NCBI GenBank assembly: GCA_949361645.1
Contig: OX442419.1
Span: 9,855,609-9,919,608 of the forward strand
Direction: 5' to 3'
Length of the DNA stretch: 64,000 nucleotides
Source of the DNA: Spongilla lacustris
Lineage: Eukaryota > Porifera > Demospongiae > Spongillida > Spongillidae
The notes beneath the pieces were generated by a model that saw only the letters and a program-made list of their open reading frames with translations, ran no database searches and was not told the origin of the DNA. The number at the start of each line of letters is the position of its first letter. Position 1 is the stretch's first letter. A program made the position numbers and the translations under genes. This document shows, in pieces, positions 12,350 to 23,894 of the stretch.

Positions 12350-13079
12350 TGTCACGGATGGTGTTCGCAATGCAGTGACCCAAGTCTGATAGGAAAGACA
12401 TGGAGCGAGGGCCACACACTCCAGTTGTTTCGAAGGCAACAGGAGTGAAGGAATGGTATGCATGGGAAGTGAGGTAGCTGTACGGTTTGCTGCTGCACAT
12501 ACCCCAGAGGCTGAGCTGGATAGATGAGAAGGGGCAAAAGTGTCTACACACCAAACAATCTGCCATTCGACCAAAGAAGCATGTGTGATTCCATCTGGAC
12601 GCTTACCATCTGCACGATCGAGACCAGTGGGCTCTAGCCGAGAAGGAACATTGGCAGAAGACAAAGCCCTGGCCTGTGCAGAATGTCATCCAGCATGGCA
12701 TGGCAGAAGTGGCGACCAACACTAAAACAACAAAAAATTTGTGCCCATGGGTGCCAAGTGGCAAAGGTGAGGGATGCAAAGTGGGGCCCCCAGACAAAGG
12801 CCAATGGCTATGTGGATAGTGTTACCGTCCATGCGAAGGCCCAGGGATGTGACTGGTAACGTGTGCATCCAGGCACCAGACTCCTTTTTAGAGTCAGATA
12901 AAAGCCTCGCCTTGGACACAAGTGGCCAGGAGTTCAGCTGGAATGGAAGAAACCCTTGGAAGATTCCATGACTTCTGCTGGTGTGAACTTGGGCCAGAGG
13001 GATGTGGTTCATTATGACATTTGGACCATTGAATGACGGCAGAATCCCAAATGGAGAGTGGTGACTCCTGCATGATCAT
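12350..13079 (-). pseudogene. Relic of reverse-transcriptase C-terminus (copy B)
   Basis: This is the inverted-arm counterpart of copy A and carries the same blocks ([32 protein letters not shown]). It stops at the arm's inner edge after TIRDK, so the tail present in copy A is missing. The same frame changes are shared with copy A, so the relic was already dead when the arms were duplicated. Confidence 0.75.
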
Positions 13080-13151
13080 CTATAGGAAATAGATTGTTAC
13101 ACAATACTGAAATCCTGATTACAAACTGAAACCACCAGCTTTATATTTATA

Positions 13152-13155
<4 letters not shown>

Positions 13156-13227
<72 letters not shown>

Positions 13228-13390
13228 CATAACTATTATACAGCTTTATAAAACCAAACTTACGTTCTGTCGGCATTTGAACTCTAATAGACTGATAGTA
13301 AGAGAAGACATGAGCCTTTTTACAAGGGAGACATACCTTGTGGCTTTAGCAGCAAGGCCACACACACACACACGCACACTGTCTGTAATT

Positions 13391-13428
<38 letters not shown>

Positions 13429-13450
13429 CACAGAAACACGCGCGCGCACA

Positions 13451-13502
<52 letters not shown>

Positions 13503-13503
13503 A
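13156..13503. repeat. (TG)n and (CA)n microsatellites in right arm
   Basis: A pure TG run spans about 13156-13226. CA-rich tracts with CG interruptions span about 13361-13503. Their mirror positions in the left arm are 1694-1744 and 1364-1529. Confidence 0.95.
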
Positions 13504-13583
13504 CACGTGAGGATGATACTTACCCGACAGTGCAGTAGTAAGTAGTACACACACGCGCAAATAGGGAGGATAAATGGCATAAC

Positions 13584-14811
13584 CATAGATAATAGAGTAG
13601 GGGATTGGCAACACTCGTAATTAACACTAGGTCTCACGGGCAATGCGAGTATAGCAACAGAAACCATGCAAGTGCTAGTACTGTCAAAACAGGCCCTATG
13701 AAAGCTGTACGTGCAAGGACTTTGTTCCTGTACAATAATCGTAATGCATGTAGACAGGCTGACGTCAAAGCGCTCATACATAAAAACATACAACTTGATG
13801 CAAAATTAAGTGATCTGTTTTCTAAGAGGTTTAGATTTTTGAAGTGTCTTTTTCGTAACTTTCTTGTACTGTTCAATTCAAGCACTGGCCAATGAAAAAC
13901 CCCTAACAGTAATCCACAGCTCGACAATCATTTCCATCAATTTTATAGCCACTTCATTATCCCAGGTTGCCGTTATCATAGACCAGTGGAACAAAACATC
14001 CTCACTCTGCTGCAGTGTAGAATGTCAATTTCCTGCCTTTCTCTTTTGCTGGTCTGTATATTTCCGCACTCTTCCAAGTCGAAATTTTGACCCACCCATG
14101 CCTGATCTCTGCGCTGAAACAAAAGAAATTTGTATTGGAATATGCATAGGTATTGAACTAGTCCTTATTTTATCTCTGACCTAACAAAATCAAGTTTTAG
14201 GTGTCACTTTCAAACGCGTGTATAGTAACCGCGCAACGCACTTGGGGCTATACCCTGTGTACCAAACCACAGTTCAGGGCTAGTAGTATTGGAAAACGCA
14301 TATGAAGGAAAGCTTGTCGTGCAACCGACCGTCAAAACATCCCGGGCAAACAAATGGGTTAAAAAAACACATAACAATATCCTACTCAATTGCAAGCTAG
14401 GATTAGTTTTAAAGCTTAAAACTTTCATCAAGCCACGATAGATACTACATCCGTAAGATACTTATAGCGTAAAGAATAGGTTAAAGCTTTACCAGATACC
14501 GAGCGGTTACCTGGGCAAAAAAAAAAATTCTTTCTTTCACTACTTTCAAGCAAAAAACTAACGACTATAAATTAGGCTACCGCAATTAGAATTCATACAT
14601 CAAAAGAGAATTTATAGAACTATTCGTTGGCCGCATACTTGTAACATTTTGGCTTACTTTCTAAGAGATTCCGACGAAAATCAGACCTTCTCCAAAAAAA
14701 ACCCCACCCCTTTTCACAACTTTAGAGGTGTGAATACCACTACCTCGGATGTCCCGCGCATAAGATATAGCTCACGTGATGTGTTGCCAATCCCCTACTC
14801 TATTATCTATG
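13584..14811. mobile_element. CATAG-tipped element, copy 1
   Basis: Left tip CATAGATAATAGAGTAGGGG and a reverse-complement right tip form inverted ends of about 30 bp. GCATAAC flanks both sides (13577-13583 and 14812-14818), and the uninterrupted left arm has this site only once. That makes it a clear insertion with a 7-bp duplication (8 bp if one tip base is reassigned). No transposase-like frame is inside, so it is non-autonomous. It is younger than the inverted arm that contains it. Confidence 0.85.
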
Positions 14812-14999
14812 GCATAACCTTGCGCTACCTAATAACGCTCTGCATTCCGTGGGCAAGTTCTAAACAAAAACAGAAACTGTAAAACGGATCGTCATGAGCA
14901 AATCGCGATGGAAGAGTCAGGAAGACATGTTGCTATTTTTACCGCCATGACCAATGACGTATTGGAAAACGCATGTAAACAAACTGCCTCTTAGCTTCT

Positions 15000-15250
15000 A
15001 CGCACTTTTGCTCTCAGCTCCTACGCATTTTTGCTCTGGGCTCGTGCACATTTTTGCTCTCGGATCGTACACATTTTTGACGTCGGCTCGTACTCATTTT
15101 TGCTCTCGGATCGTACGCAATTTTGCTCTTGGCTCGTACGCAATTTTGTTCTTGGCTCGTACGCAATTTTGCTCTTGGCTCGTACGCAATTTTGCTTTCC
15201 AACCGTTGCTCGTACCAATTTTTGCTCTCCAACCGTTGCTCGTATGCGCG
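15000..15250 (-). repeat. Subterminal 23-bp tandem repeats, right arm
   Basis: This is the inverted counterpart of the array at 856-1110, with the same order of unit variants. The order being preserved shows that the two arms descend from one sequence rather than arising independently. Confidence 0.8.
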
Positions 15251-15343
15251 ACCTACCGGGCCACCGTAGTTTGCTCTTCAAATTAAAGGCAAAGTCAATG
15301 ATGCTTATCGGCATCTATATGGGGTACGATCAGTGATGCGCGG

Positions 15344-15639
15344 TAGTCTCGTACCCAGACCCTGATTCCCACAGCTGCGGATGGATTACATCACCGCTAC
15401 GTAGCGGTGATGTACACAGTCCAACTGATTAACTAAAGGCTTTATTGCAGCTGAGAAAGAGAACAGATTCAATCCTGCATGGCTGGATCCATCCTCCATC
15501 TTCACAATGAGTCTCAACTGGGAGAAAACTTGCTCGCACGTGGAATCCACGCGATAACGCATAATCATGGCAAGTCGAGTCTCCAGACCCACATTCGGCA
15601 GCAGCGGATGGATTACATATCAGGCTGGGAACGAGACTA
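15344..15639. mobile_element. Small element tipped TAGTCTCGTNCCCAG
   Basis: The left end TAGTCTCGTACCCAGACC and the right end GGCTGGGAACGAGACTA are inverted. Inside them GCGGATGGATTACAT occurs as a direct repeat near each end. A near-relative of the tip occurs in the 90-bp element at 49490-49579 and a single tip at about 25317. No certain target duplication was found. Confidence 0.6.
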
Positions 15640-15818
15640 TGTGGACAACGTAAATAATAAAATGGTTCCATAGCCACGTGTTGGTGACAGTCGGGTTTGC
15701 TGCAGACTTCACCGCGCTATCAGGTTGCTTATCCTCAAAGGTTCTTGGAAAGACGACATTTGCCACGCAGGGAAAAAAATCCACTGCACGTGACGCTAGT
15801 GACGTGAACAGGCTTAAT

Positions 15819-16816
15819 CATAGATATTATAGTAAAGGGATTGGAAACGAGCCCAATCAACACTAATCAACACCGGCAATCCTCACATTCGGGCATAGGA
15901 GTATGGTCATGAATTGTGGAAAGCTCCCTGTTAAATCCATGAACTTTGGAATATCAGCCGGTATATGTACATGACATTGAGACAGAACTTCAAATGGTAT
16001 TGATACCTTTTAAAAAGAAGAGAACCGAGTAATTTAATGCATGCGAAGAGAAATGAATCCGAGACTGTAAGAGGTTCAAAACCTCTACTTTTAGGGCCAG
16101 ATTGAGTTTTCCTCCTATGTGTACGGCTACCAAGTTGAAATCTTCTTTTACTAAAAGAATGCATCGCTCTTTACAGTGTAGTACGTCTTCTAATGTATGA
16201 AAGTAGGAGGGGCAACCAATCAATTGCACAATTAATGAAAGCACGCTCGCACTTTAAAAAATTCATATAAATTTTTCCATAATAGTAGTACAAATAAAAA
16301 CGAGACGGTGCAATGTAAAAATCTATGCTCTATCAGGGAATGGTTTTACTGATTATTTTAGCGCTCGATCAGAGATTATATATGGCTCGATCTACTGATG
16401 CTATAGCGGCAAGTTTCAATGGGTGTCAAAAACAGGCGCCGTAACTTATACCCAAACATCACAAAAACTACACGTTGCAGTGTATAAACGTGACCACTAT
16501 CCCTCTTACTTAAAAAAAAAGGCACAAAAAGTCATCTACTAGGCCGAAACACCCGCAAGTTTGTTGTCAGAGGCTACGCGCGAAATATATCATATCTTCC
16601 CTTCTGTACGTCGTATACAAAAATACAAACGTTCCCGAAACCTACTCACAGCAAGGAATCCACATCTGTAACTGGTTTCAACGCAGACACCAAATTAAGG
16701 GGGGTAGACACTTAATCAACACTCAATTAGTAAGTGCGCGGATGGTAGATTCCATGAAGTATAGGCGTCTATGGCTCACGTGCGCCGTTTCCAATCCCTC
16801 TATTATAACATCTATG
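15819..16816. mobile_element. CATAG-tipped element, copy 2
   Basis: Tips CATAGATATTATAG and ATAACATCTATG are flanked by GCTTAAT at 15812-15818 and 16817-16823, a perfect 7-bp duplication. Next to the right tip is CTCACGTGCGCCGTTTCCAA, shared with copy 3. The interior has only short frames. It lies within the hAT-type element and is younger than it. Confidence 0.85.
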
Positions 16817-17016
16817 GCTTAATGGACCATCAAAAGTTCTGACGGCCACGGACGGCCAGCAAATAAATTTGACGGCCAATTATTTTCACGGTTTAATCAC
16901 GTGATCGGTAAGCTTCCCGGTCACGGTCACGGTCGGCCGACGGCCGTCATGCAAAAACCGTCAAATGAATACGGTCACGGACGTTCCGTGCTGGCCGCGG
17001 CATCACTGGGTACGAT

Positions 17017-17400
17017 TGCCATCGTTTCCCGTAACATCGGTCAATGTGATGTAGGGTAACATCCCTTTGTATGTTGTTAATAGGATTGCGTTCATTCATT
17101 TATAATGACCCTGTAATCTGAAATAAGGCCCTGGAATACAAGCATCACTGATGTACACAGAATGCATAGCAGCTATTCAAAGGTAACATATACAAGTACT
17201 ATAATATATCAATACTTGTATACTACTGCATGAAATTCACAGTAATGATATGATATAAAATTATAATTATAATTTGATATAAAGACATTTGGATTGCTGG
17301 ATGCGGATTATTTAATGTCCAAGACTTTTATTATACAATAACACCCAATTGTAATAATTGTCGCACATACACACACACATACACACACACACATATGTAT

Positions 17401-17495
<95 letters not shown>

Positions 17496-17579
17496 CACAC
17501 ACACCCATATATCCATCCATATATGTATACATACATTTATGTGTGTCAATGCAACTTCCTGCCAGTCTGAATTAATGCT

Positions 17580-17610
<31 letters not shown>

Positions 17611-19784
17611 CTGTGGTAGTGAAGAGGGATTTGGTTGATTTATAGCTATTAGACATCAGTTTATGGCATGGGAAAGAGAGAAAAGAAGATAGATCAATGT
17701 CTTAGAACTCCCTGTCAAGTTTGAACCTCAAAGCTCCATTTAAGCTTACCGGCTCAATATTGGTTCAAGTGGAAATGTCACAAGGATCTCTCATCTGATA
17801 AGTCTAATTAAAGGGGTAGTTAATTCGCATAATAGCTGGTTTAACTGATTTTGCCTCTCCAGGAGATTTGAAAGTCAAGGTCTCCAGCTACTATATAGTA
17901 CAAGGAACTATACACTGTGTGTACATGTATAATACACATATACTGTATAGGGATGCATGCATGGTTTTATAGTTTATCTCCTTTCATGCACTTTGTTCTG
18001 GCCTTGTCACATCTGTCACAGCTTAAGGTCTAGCAGCTTTGTTGCTCAGCCATGATTTATTTGCACCATGCTTTTGAGCATCTACAGGTGAAAAAAACAA
18101 CTGCCCACTTCCTCAAGCTTCCAATGGGTGCTCACATCAAATGGAAAGCAACCTATGCACCCTGGAACAACAGTTTATTGCGTATATCATAATTGGCTTA
18201 TTATAATTATATATATAATTATAATTATCATATTATAATTATAATATATGCATGTACCCTACATCACCATTACATCACCATTACGTACATGTACCCCACT
18301 CACTATTAAATGCATGTACGGCCTTGCATCACAATTACATCACCATTACATCACCATTACATGAATGTCGGTATCCATTATCACCATGCATGCAGAAGGT
18401 CCAAAACGGATGAGTCCATTCAGCATGCGTCAATGGATGAGTGCAAAGATGCATACAAAATAGATTAAATCTATGCCTCTAAATGTCAGGTCGCATGTTT
18501 TAGTAAGTTTGATCCCCAGACTATGGCCTTTAATGTACACATTTCAGCCTTCCCTATAGTTGAACAATTACAAACTGAATGTTTCAACACGTGCACTTAG
18601 GTAATAAAAAGAATGCATTGTGCCTAACTGACAGGATCGACCACTGCTTTGCTAAAAGGATATCGAAGAGAGCAAGGCAACCACATCACTGCAACTACAT
18701 GTAAGTTGGGTGACATGTTAAACCAAAATTTGGTTAGATGTCTACACTACACAGTGTACACCAAACTGACTTGGTTACAACCAACAACTTATAGTTTTGT
18801 CTTCAAACTGCATTTTTTGGTTTGAGGTTTGAACCACCCCAGTCATTTAAGTGTGTAAAAAATAAAAAAAATAGCTTGACTCAGGTGGGATACGAACCTA
18901 TACACTCATATGCTTTCATTATCAAACATGCAGCGCATTGACTTGATTTAATTTTGCCATTTTGCAGTACACAAAACGATTATAAAATGATAACCCCCTC
19001 CATATCGGAACCTACGGCTACGCTACACTGATTAAAAAAAAAAAAAAAAAAAAAAACGCGACCCACGTATAACTCACAAACCGAGAAACGGATAGTTTAG
19101 CTCTTTGTTGCTATCGAACCAGAATGGAAGGACGATCGTTTACATGTTTTGTTTCAAGTCGCCAAACACTTTGCTTTAAGAGAACAAAACAACTCGTATG
19201 TCTCGTTTCCAGTCCTAATTTTGTCCATAGTCTTCCTGAGTGAGTATAACTCGCGATAGGAACGGCTCCAAAGAGCGCCAATAAACCCACTGTGTAGAAT
19301 TTCATGGAATAACATCTGTTGCATGGTATAAGATATATAAATAAAGCATGCAACCGATATACGTAATCGTTACGTAATATGGAAAGTCTATTTTAAAAGC
19401 GTTCCCATGGCAATGTTTCACGTGAAAGTACATGCGTGGAACGAATGAGGTGAAGTACATGTAAACGACGAGAGGAATGCCAAAAGTGATAATACGAATA
19501 TAATTAGAGTCCTCCCGATCGCGAGTTTGGCATAATCATTATCTCTGTTACAATGCGGGTCCTGAACAAAAGCGAGCGTCTGCTTGTGACGCTAGCATGC
19601 ATATATTGGATCGAACCCGAACAGTGCATAAAGCTTGGCGCGCGAGTTTCGATGTACAACTGTTACAAATGTGTTGCTGGCAATAAACGTGGCATTATAA
19701 CGTCTGGATTTTATCATACAAACGTATGTACGTGTTGTACAGTAGACTATACATGTATATTCGTAAAAAAAAAAAATGAATGAA
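17017..19784. other. No gene recognised; microsatellites and poly-G
   Basis: This stretch holds a CA-rich run (about 17367-17505), a 31-base poly-G tract (17580-17610), an AT-rich palindrome near 18184-18249 and ATCACCATTAC repeats near 18260-18362. A degenerate tRNA-like B box, GGTTCGTATCC on the minus strand near 18885, is followed by a T run. No convincing coding exon was found. Confidence 0.5.
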
Positions 19785-20046
19785 ACAAGATATAAAAACA
19801 TTCTCTTTGAGAAAGTTAGTGGTATATAGGATTTGAAGGCAATGGTGCATGGTATAAAAAGGAAGGGAACAAGGGATTGGAGATACAATAATTATTCCTA
19901 TATTTAGCAACATAATTATAATGTCATTCTACAAAGTGCTAAATATAATTATTGTATCTCCAATCCCTTGCCAGTTTTACATCACCACTGCCTTCAAATC
20001 CTAAACACCACCAACTTTCTCAGAGAGAATGCTTTTTATATCTTGT
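19785..20046. mobile_element. Foldback MITE, family I copy 1
   Basis: The 262 bp fold back on themselves. The outer arms contain ACAAGATATAAAAA, CATTCTCT and GAGAAAGTT, and the middle arms GGGATTGGAGATACAATAA. The second copy is at 25383-25629. Confidence 0.85.
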
Positions 20047-20707
20047 ACCCACACATTTATTAGTGTCGTTTTAATATTAGATGTTTACAGCTTATTTCAA
20101 GGACCTTTGATAGTTTACTCTTCCTCAAGAACATGGCTTCAGTTTGTTCTGTCAGTATTGCAACACCTTAGAAAAATTTCATCAATTTACTCTTCCTTGC
20201 TTCAGTTTGTTATGCCCAAAGTCCTTCCTTGGGTTCGAAGGGCCATGTGGCCACATTAAACCACAGATAATTTATCAGTTATGATCATTATAAACACCAT
20301 CTTGTGAAACTCTATAAGACGAAGGTGTCAATGCAGGCCCAAAAACACATAGCAGGACACACATGCATGTAGGAAATATTAACTGATAATATGGCATATG
20401 TATATCAATCTGTTATTCAGATCTCTTATACCAGTAAACAGTTTAGTTTGTGCAACAAACGACTTGTTACTTACTGGGTTTAAACCACAGAAATTGGTCC
20501 ATCCACTTTTTAAACATACCAACCAACTTATTTGCAGTGTGAGGCAATCATAACTAACTACTTATTGGGCTTAACCATCATAATAAATCACTAGCTTCAT
20601 GAGGTCATGCGGCTATTATAATTAACCACTATGTGGCTTATAACCACGATCACTTATGAGGTCATCCTAACTTAACTAACCATCCATGAGTACACTTATG
20701 ATGCTTT

Positions 20708-20802
20708 CTAGCCCAGGCCCTGTTTATTAAAGTTACGGGGGTGAAAAAACTGTTTTTCACCCCCCATAACTGTAATAAAACAGGGCCTGGGGACGAGGCT
20801 AG
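20708..20802. mobile_element. 95-bp hairpin MITE with CTAG tips
   Basis: Arms of about 44 bp, starting CTAGCCCAGGCCCTG and mirrored at the right, meet around a GTGAAAAA/TTTTTCAC centre. The flanks ATGCTTT (20701-20707) and AGGCTTT (20803-20809) match at six of seven bases, which suggests a 7-bp duplication. Confidence 0.75.
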
Positions 20803-20885
20803 AGGCTTTCATAATCAACCACTTATGAGGCTGTATACAGTTGTAGTTTTATTTTTTTTATTTTTGTAGTACTTCGCTTAGTAGT

Positions 20886-21806
20886 TTGGGCTTTAACAAG
20901 TCCTTTAACTTGCATTTGTCAGAATCAATCGTGCTTTTTAATGAGTTAGTGCCAGCAGCTGATTTCATCTCTGAAGAGATATTAGCCACCTCTAACCTGC
21001 GCCAGCACACTTTGTCTAGTAAAATTGAAGATCAGCAGTTTCGGCAGCTGTTTGATCTCCCCTCTTCGGCCAATAGAGCTCGCTTATGTCTCTTCGCGTC
21101 ATGCCACTTCTTGGCTTACTGTTATCCCCTCTCCAGGCCTTAACCTGCATCTAGAGCCTAATGAATTTCAGGTTGCCATTAAGTGGTGGCTTGGTATGGA
21201 TGTTTCTTTTGACTCATGCTGTCCGTATTGTCCTAACCACAGGCTGGACCCGCTTGGTCACCATGCATTGACGTGCAAACACGGGGGTGATGTGGTCTTG
21301 CGTCACAACAGCCTTCGTGATGTTTTTGTGGAGTCCTGTCATAGGGCTTGCTTAGGGGGTCAGGTCGAAGTTGGAAGTGGTCTTGGTCTTGACGAACTGC
21401 ACTCTCGTCCTGCTGACGTACTTGTCAACAACTGGCATCTTGGCAAACCTGCTGCTTTTGACCTCACTATCACTTCACAGCTTAACCCAACCACTTTGAC
21501 TGAAGCGGGGGTGAGGTGTGGGTCTTCAGCGCTGGTTGCTGAGGCGAGAAAGCATAATGCCAATGATTCCAAGTGTGCTGAGAGTGGATGGGTGTGCATT
21601 CCCTAGCTGTGGAGTCATATGGATGCTGGGGCATGGAAGCACAACAATCCTTCTTGCGGCTTGCAGCTCGTCTAGCCATCCAAATGGGATGCAACAAATC
21701 ACAGGCTACTACCATCTTGTACCAGAGGCTAAGCCTTTCGCTTGTGAGAGCCAATGCTAGAGCCTTGCTCTCCCGTGCAAGGTTTTGTCATTCGGAGGAG
21801 GGGGGT
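20886..21806 (+). pseudogene. Relic of reverse-transcriptase C-terminus with zinc knuckle and nuclease (copy C)
   Basis: The longest relic of this family here. After one frame change near 21100 a 193-residue open stretch shows CPYC, then GHHALTCKHGGDVVLRHN (Cys/His zinc-binding block), then RPADVLVNNWHLGKPAAFDL, which resembles the restriction-endonuclease-like domain of R2/NeSL-type retrotransposons. A second frame change near 21600 leads to RLAARLAIQMG and RANARALLSRA, the usual C-terminal block. The polymerase domain is absent upstream, consistent with 5' truncation at insertion. Family assignment is from remembered patterns. Confidence 0.75.
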
Positions 21807-22021
21807 TGAGGTGTGTGGGTGTGGGGTGGTTGCTGCTGTGACTTTGATTTTTGTTGGTGTGCTATACGGTGTATGTAAAAATTCACAATGTATGCAATGT
21901 ATGTATTCCCTGTTGATTAATAAAAAAATATCCGTTAAAATACATTTTTAGGTTTAAAAACATGAAATACATACAATTAGATGATAAGTAATTAAAAAGA
22001 GAAATAATAAGACAATAAATT

Positions 22022-22385
22022 TACTCCATGAATGAGGCCAGAGGAGCACCATCATCAAACCCCAGCCCACTTCTCCATTTGGTGCGGGATCCTCTAAGAC
22101 AGAGGTTCACTGCTCGAACCCCTGCAAAAGCGAGCCGGGATCTGATGTAGCTGCTGGTGATAGAATAGGCTTTGTCCCACTTGGAAGACAGAGCAGTGGC
22201 CATGTGCTTAATGAAGTGACTAGCCTCTTTGTGAAGCAGTCCATCCACGGAAAGGACAAATGGGGTGAAGGTGCCTCTTCTGTCATCAACTGCCTTTTTG
22301 TACATTCTTCTTCTTCTCCAGTGAGCTGGATTCAAGAATGGCATTAGGTGCATTAGGATGCGCACAAGGTCGATGGGTTGCTTAG
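22022..22385 (-). pseudogene. Relic of reverse-transcriptase C-terminus (copy D)
   Basis: The minus strand reads open for over 110 residues with DDRRGTFTPFVLSVDGLLH, KHMATALSSKWDKAYS and LCLRGSRTKWRSGLG, ending at a stop at 22021-22023. The RRGTFTPFV block recurs in copy F at about 51070. Only the last part of the protein is present. It abuts the Ty3/Gypsy fragment beginning near 22412. Confidence 0.7.
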
Positions 22386-22411
22386 TTACGTAGTGGTGTC
22401 GTCGTGTTGCT

Positions 22412-22590
22412 GTGAGTGTATACTAGGAGCAGATTTCCTGTCTGGAAACAAAGCTGTTATGGATTTCAGAACCAATACTCATCATTACACCATTACAACT
22501 GATGATTCCCCAAATGATGAGTATTGGTTCTGAAATCCATAACAGCTTTGTTTCCAGACAGGAAATCTGCTCCTAGTATGCACTCAAAGG
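22412..22590. repeat. Inverted duplication within protease region
   Basis: About 78 bases at 22412-22490 (containing AGGAGCAGATTTCCTGTCTG) are the near-perfect reverse complement of 22509-22588, around an 18-base spacer. Both encode the same protease segment (ILGADFLSGNKAV) on opposite strands, so this is a local foldback duplication, not a transposon tip. Confidence 0.9.
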
Positions 22591-23350
22591 TTAGATCCTG
22601 GACCACTACCAACGTTTGAATCGCTTGAAATGTGCCCAAGGATATCTTCACAGCTACTTGGCCCATTATTTTTAAAGGCAAACCATTGGCACCCACAGCA
22701 GTTTTTTGTGTCATAGTCATTTTTTTTTCTGCAGCTGTCACTCAAAACGTCATTTCTAACCACAGATATAGCAGCTCCCGAGTCTACTAACATTCGCATA
22801 GGCATGTCTCCCACATTACCATTAGCAAAAGTAGCGAATTTACACTATTGCTATTACCTGCTGACGTGTTGCAACCAAAGTGTATAGGTTGGTGAATGTT
22901 CATCGTTTAATGGACAATTTCGTTTAATGTGTCCTTCTTGTCCACAGAAGTAGCATGTTCGGCGCCAGTAGTTATCCTCCGCTGGTCTTGCAGAGGTCGG
23001 ATGGTAGCCCGTCTCTCGCCGCCCTTTACCTCCTCTCAGTCCGGTCTTGACTTGTATTGGAACTACTTGTCTCAGGTGCACCTGAACACTGCGCCACACT
23101 CTGTATCTTCGTCTCCAGATTTCCCAATCACTCCGTTAATTCTTTAAGGGCAACTTGCAATCCAGTATCACGGTCAGTCCACTCCTGCACCATACTCACA
23201 GGCTTAACATTCTCTGCCGTGTTAGACTCGAGCGCAAACACAGATTCGATTTCCATAGCAGTCACTATCGCCTTTTCGAGAGTGTCCGGCTTGCCACGCA
23301 GTAGTAGTTGCCTGCTAATAGACGTCTTCAGTCCCATTAGAAAACGTTGA
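22493..23350 (-). pseudogene. Ty3/Gypsy gag-protease fragment
   Basis: Read on the minus strand in order: the end of a gag-like region, a CCHC zinc knuckle (CYFCGQEGHIKRNC), a retroviral-type aspartic protease with VDSGAAISVV, and a downstream ILGADFL block. Reading needs at least two frame changes and no reverse transcriptase follows, so this is a dead fragment. Upstream it ends against a CAGGGGCGGACGG tip-like sequence at about 23361. Its protein differs clearly from the intact LTR element at 29516-33958. Confidence 0.75.
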
Positions 23351-23360
23351 AGCAGAATGC

Positions 23361-23894
23361 CCAGGGGCGGACGGAGGAATTCGGAGAGGGGGGTGTCCAA
23401 TGTGAATATTGATTAAGGGGCGGGGTGGGAGGTGGCGCTATTAAAAGAAAGCGGGGTCAGGGGCGGAGCCCCAGAAAAATTTGGCGAGTAATGTATCGAA
23501 AACACAATGAGTTTTTGTATCCAAACCGATGGCGATTTACTTAACGGTATACATCGTCATGTATACCGGGGTCTGGGAGATTTTCATGCAGAATCTTAGC
23601 GATCTCGCACAGTAAAATTAATCGCAAATTAAACGCACTTGAATTGAAACCATGTGTTGATTTAACAGTTGATTTTAAATCCATTGTGAAATCAATAATT
23701 GATTTGATACTTTTTTTGCTTGCACAGATGCTGCACTTTATTAAAACAACGTATTTTGCGAATCATTTGGCTAACTATATTATAAATGCCTATGTACTGA
23801 AATCAAGTCTGTTTTTTTACCAATGGGCTATTGTCCTCACAAACTCTTTCGCATGATGTTACGTCATTGTAGTATTAATAGGTTCATGTTTAAA
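23361..23894. other. Possible hAT-like left end and unassigned sequence
   Basis: CAGGGGCGGACGGAGG followed by GGGGGGTGTCC, and later CAGGGGCGGAGCCCCAG, resembles the ends of non-autonomous hAT elements in this genome. A matching right end was not found; GGGGGGTGTCCGGACACC at about 25295 may belong to it. Confidence 0.35.

Larger units (their letters stand above)
12350..15269 (-). repeat. Right arm of long inverted repeat, interrupted by an insertion
   Basis: This is the reverse complement of 836-2574 plus the 1228-bp element at 13584-14811. Removing that insertion restores collinearity at GGCATAACC. The TG and CA runs differ in length from the left arm, and a few point differences exist (for example GTACGAGC versus GCATACGAGC near the tip). 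Confidence 0.85.
15331..17008. mobile_element. hAT-type element with 8-bp target duplication
   Basis: The left tip CAGTGATGCGCGG and the right tip CCGCGGCATCACTG are inverted. They are flanked by a perfect direct repeat GGTACGAT at 15323-15330 and 17009-17016. An 8-bp duplication with CAGTG tips is the hAT signature. The right end has GACGGCC/CACGGTC subterminal motifs (about 16850-16990). There is no transposase frame; much of the length comes from elements nested at 15344-15639 and 15819-16816. Confidence 0.85.

Noticed and set aside
18850..18960. Functional tRNA gene
   Set aside because: The T-arm pairs poorly and no acceptor or anticodon stem could be formed.
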